Source of the DNA: Streptomyces sp. BHT-5-2
Lineage (GTDB): Bacteria > Actinomycetota > Actinomycetes > Streptomycetales > Streptomycetaceae
DNA length: 64,000 nt
Direction: 5' to 3'
Assembly (NCBI RefSeq): GCF_019774615.1
Contig: NZ_CP081496.1
Location: 2,790,001 to 2,854,000 of the forward strand
In this document: piece by piece, positions 62,058 to 64,000 of the stretch
Layout of the letters: each line of letters begins with the position of its first letter
Numbering within the stretch: the stretch's first letter is position 1
The notes under the pieces: generated by a model
The model's input: the letters and a program-made list of their open reading frames with translations, nothing else
Told to the model about the DNA's origin: nothing
Databases searched by the model: none
Made by a program: the position numbers and the translations under genes

Positions 62058-63077
62058 GTGACCCCGGCCGAGCTCTCCCGCACCGTTCTGCGCTCCGTGC
62101 GCGGTGCCGTTGCGGAGCGCGAGCTCTCCGTGCCCGTGCCGGCGCGGATCGTGGTGCAGCCGCCGCCGCGGCCCGGGTGCGGGGACTACGCCTCCAACGT
62201 GGCGCTCCAGCTGGCGAAGCAGGCGGGGCGGCCGGCGCGTGAGGTGGCCGAGATCCTGTGCCGGCGGCTGGCCGGGAGCGCCGGGATCGCCCGGGTCGAG
62301 ATCGCCGGGCCGGGATTTCTGAACTTCCATCTGGGGGACGGGGCGTCGGCCGGTCTCGTACGCGAGGTGCTGGCCCGGGGCGAGCGCTACGGCGAGCCGG
62401 CGGCGTCCGGTGCCGCGGCGGGAGCCGGGCCGGGGCGGATCGCCGAGGGACCGGCACGTTGTGCGGGGGAGTGGGCCGCGGCCCGCGAGAGCGTCGTACG
62501 GGAGGTGCTGGTGCGGCTCGGGCGGGACGACGTCCGTGCCGGGACGCCGGCGGCCCCCGGTCGCGCGGAGCTGGCCGGGCTCGTCGCGCGGCTGGGCGCC
62601 GACGAGGCGCGTTGGGCGCTGCTGAAGCCCGCGGCGGCGGACCCGGTGCGGCCGCCGGCCCGGCCGGTGCAGCACGAGGACAACCCCCGGTTCCGGGTGC
62701 AGTACGCCCACGCGCGCAGCCGCGCGATGGTGCGGAACGCCGGCGAGCTGGGTTTCACGGGCGAGCCGGGGGACGTGAGAGACGCCGCCGGCCACGGGGA
62801 CGCACGGCTGGTCCAGGCGCTGGAGAGCTGCCTCGCGACGTATCCGACGGCCGTCGCGACGGCGGCCCGGAGCTGCGCGCCGGATCGGCTGGTGCGCCAT
62901 CTGGAAGCCACCGCGGACGCCGCTCTGCGCTGGCAGGAGGAGTTTCCGCCGCTGCCCGCCGGCGAGCAGAAACCCTCGGCCGTGCACCGCGCCCGGGTGG
63001 CCCTCGCCGAGGCCACGGGGACGGTGCTGTGCAACGGCCTGCACCTGCTCGGCATCTCTTCTCCTGAACATGTCTGA
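62058..63077 (+). CDS. nrtL: ArgS-related anticodon-binding protein NrtL
   Basis: 339 residues resembling arginyl-tRNA synthetase without its catalytic core. The N-terminal Add-1-like domain (about 1-85) includes CGDYASNVALQLAKQAGRP and AGPGFLNFHL. The class I HIGH and KMSKS motifs are missing. The DALR-type anticodon-binding domain at the C-terminus starts near VQYAHARSRAMVRNA and ends ATGTVLCNGLHLLGI. The gene precedes lysA, an order conserved in Streptomyces. It may bind tRNA-Arg or regulate lysA expression, but the role is unproven. GTG 62058 lies 6 nt after a -10 hexamer. Confidence 0.92.
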   Translation: MTPAELSRTVLRSVRGAVAERELSVPVPARIVVQPPPRPGCGDYASNVALQLAKQAGRPAREVAEILCRRLAGSAGIARVEIAGPGFLNFHLGDGASAGLVREVLARGERYGEPAASGAAAGAGPGRIAEGPARCAGEWAAARESVVREVLVRLGRDDVRAGTPAAPGRAELAGLVARLGADEARWALLKPAAADPVRPPARPVQHEDNPRFRVQYAHARSRAMVRNAGELGFTGEPGDVRDAAGHGDARLVQALESCLATYPTAVATAARSCAPDRLVRHLEATADAALRWQEEFPPLPAGEQKPSAVHRARVALAEATGTVLCNGLHLLGISSPEHV

Positions 63078-63192
63078 TCCGCACACGCCTGAATCTGGAA
63101 ATGTCTGATGTACGCGTCCGAACATCCGCGGAGCGCGCCGAGGACTGCCCCGGTCAGGACCTCTGAACGATCTTGAGGGGACCGTTTCCGTT

Positions 63193-64000
63193 ATGAGCCG
63201 TTCCGCACACCCCGCAGGGCCCCGGCATGGCGACGTACTGCCCGAGGGGCACTACGCCGGGCCGCCGGCCGATCTCAACTCCCTCGACCCGCGGGTCTGG
63301 TCCCGCACCGTCCGGCGCGACGCCGACGGCGTGGTGACGATCGGCGGGCTGTCCGTGACCGCGCTCGCCGAGGAGTTCGGCACCCCGGCGTACTTCCTCG
63401 ACGAGGAGGACTTCCGGGCGCGCTGCCGGGCCTGGAAGGACGCCTTCGGGCCGGACGCCGACGTCTTCTACGCGGGCAAGGCGTTCCTGTCCCGGGCCGT
63501 CGTGCGGTGGCTGAACGAGGAGGGCCTGGACCTCGACGTCTGTTCGGGCGGCGAGCTGGCCACCGCACTGGCCGCCGGAATGCCCGCCGAGCGCATCGCA
63601 CTGCACGGCAACAACAAGAGCACCGAGGAGATCACCCGGGCCGTCGAGGCCGGGGTCGGCCGGATCGTGCTCGACTCGTTCCAGGAGATCGTGCGGGTCG
63701 CGCACATCGCCGAGCGGCTCGGCAAGCGGCAGCGGGTGCAGATCCGGGTGACCGTCGGCGTCGAGGCGCACACCCACGAGTTCATCGCGACCGCCCACGA
63801 GGACCAGAAGTTCGGCATCGCGCTGGCCGGCGGCCAGGCCGCCGAGGCGGTGCGCCGGGCGCTGAAGCTGGACGGGCTCGAACTCATCGGGATCCACAGC
63901 CACATCGGGTCGCAGATCTTCGACATGGCCGGCTTCGAAGTCTCCGCACGCCGGGTGGTGCAGCTGCTCGCCGAGGTGCGCGACGAGCACGGCGTGGAGC
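63193..64000 (+). CDS. lysA: Diaminopimelate decarboxylase, C-terminus outside window
   Basis: PLP enzyme of the last step of lysine synthesis, meso-diaminopimelate to L-lysine. The first 269 codons are present. The PLP-binding lysine is K96 in [41 protein letters not shown] and [11 protein letters not shown] are the fold-III barrel motifs of LysA. ATG 63193 has TTGAGGGGA upstream. It lies 115 bp after nrtL, probably as part of the same operon, which in relatives continues with hom-thrC-thrB. Confidence 0.96.
   Translation, partial: MSRSAHPAGPRHGDVLPEGHYAGPPADLNSLDPRVWSRTVRRDADGVVTIGGLSVTALAEEFGTPAYFLDEEDFRARCRAWKDAFGPDADVFYAGKAFLSRAVVRWLNEEGLDLDVCSGGELATALAAGMPAERIALHGNNKSTEEITRAVEAGVGRIVLDSFQEIVRVAHIAERLGKRQRVQIRVTVGVEAHTHEFIATAHEDQKFGIALAGGQAAEAVRRALKLDGLELIGIHSHIGSQIFDMAGFEVSARRVVQLLAEVRDEHGVE

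Overview
The window is a high-GC (about 72-74%) actinobacterial chromosome segment of the Streptomyces type. Markers of that origin are a snapalysin gene with its divergent LysR regulator, a nickel superoxide dismutase with its SodX maturation protease, a fused 2-oxoglutarate decarboxylase/succinyltransferase, a HAIR (HspR) site before lon, a complete conservon (cvnABCD), and the pair formed by an ArgS-related protein (NrtL) and LysA. Two genes are cut by the window edges: a copper P-type ATPase (left) and lysA (right). One tRNA gene, tRNA-Arg(CCG), lies at 60941-61012. I see no CRISPR array and no intact insertion sequence.

Layout. 1-14.5 kb looks accessory: copper ATPase and WYL regulator, CorA, an MFS exporter with a GntR regulator, a crcB-DUF190-crcB fluoride operon, snapalysin/SnpR, a USP/ArsB-type pair, a 419-aa orphan protein, and a decayed integrative element (a relaxase fragment abutting a frameshifted tyrosine integrase) that stops right beside sodN. 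14.5-38.7 kb looks like conserved core: sodN/sodX, CGNR protein, methyltransferase, a polar amino-acid ABC operon, malic enzyme, oxidoreductase, HutD-like and ABM-domain proteins, a PadR/DUF4097 pair, 2-oxoglutarate decarboxylase, a two-component system, a spermidine-synthase-like protein, a rhomboid-like protein, a pentapeptide protein and lon. 38.7-54.8 kb holds a GH25 muramidase, MarR and PP2C-like genes, the conservon followed by a styrene-monooxygenase-like flavoprotein, a TetR gene with two divergent diiron-family proteins, an alpha/beta hydrolase, a second MarR and a lone ABC ATPase. 54.8-64 kb holds an HD-domain protein, a SEDS/penicillin-binding-protein pair, a cytochrome P450, a DUF6083 protein, the tRNA, an orphan receiver protein, nrtL and lysA.

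Regulation visible in the DNA. Several perfect short inverted repeats sit where the neighbouring regulator would be expected to bind (WYL, GntR, PadR, SnpR, a CsoR-type site before the copper ATPase, HAIR before lon). At least ten genes lack a Shine-Dalgarno but carry a TANNNT-like hexamer exactly 6-7 nt before the start codon, which is the geometry of leaderless transcripts. Strong hairpin terminators close several operons.

The observations most worth following are: a family of short GGGGGACCCCC-containing elements inserted in frame inside three unrelated coding regions; the repeated SnpR-like operator on both sides of snpR; the conservon linked to a flavin monooxygenase; the divergent pair of diiron proteins with a TetR gene; and the decayed mobile element.
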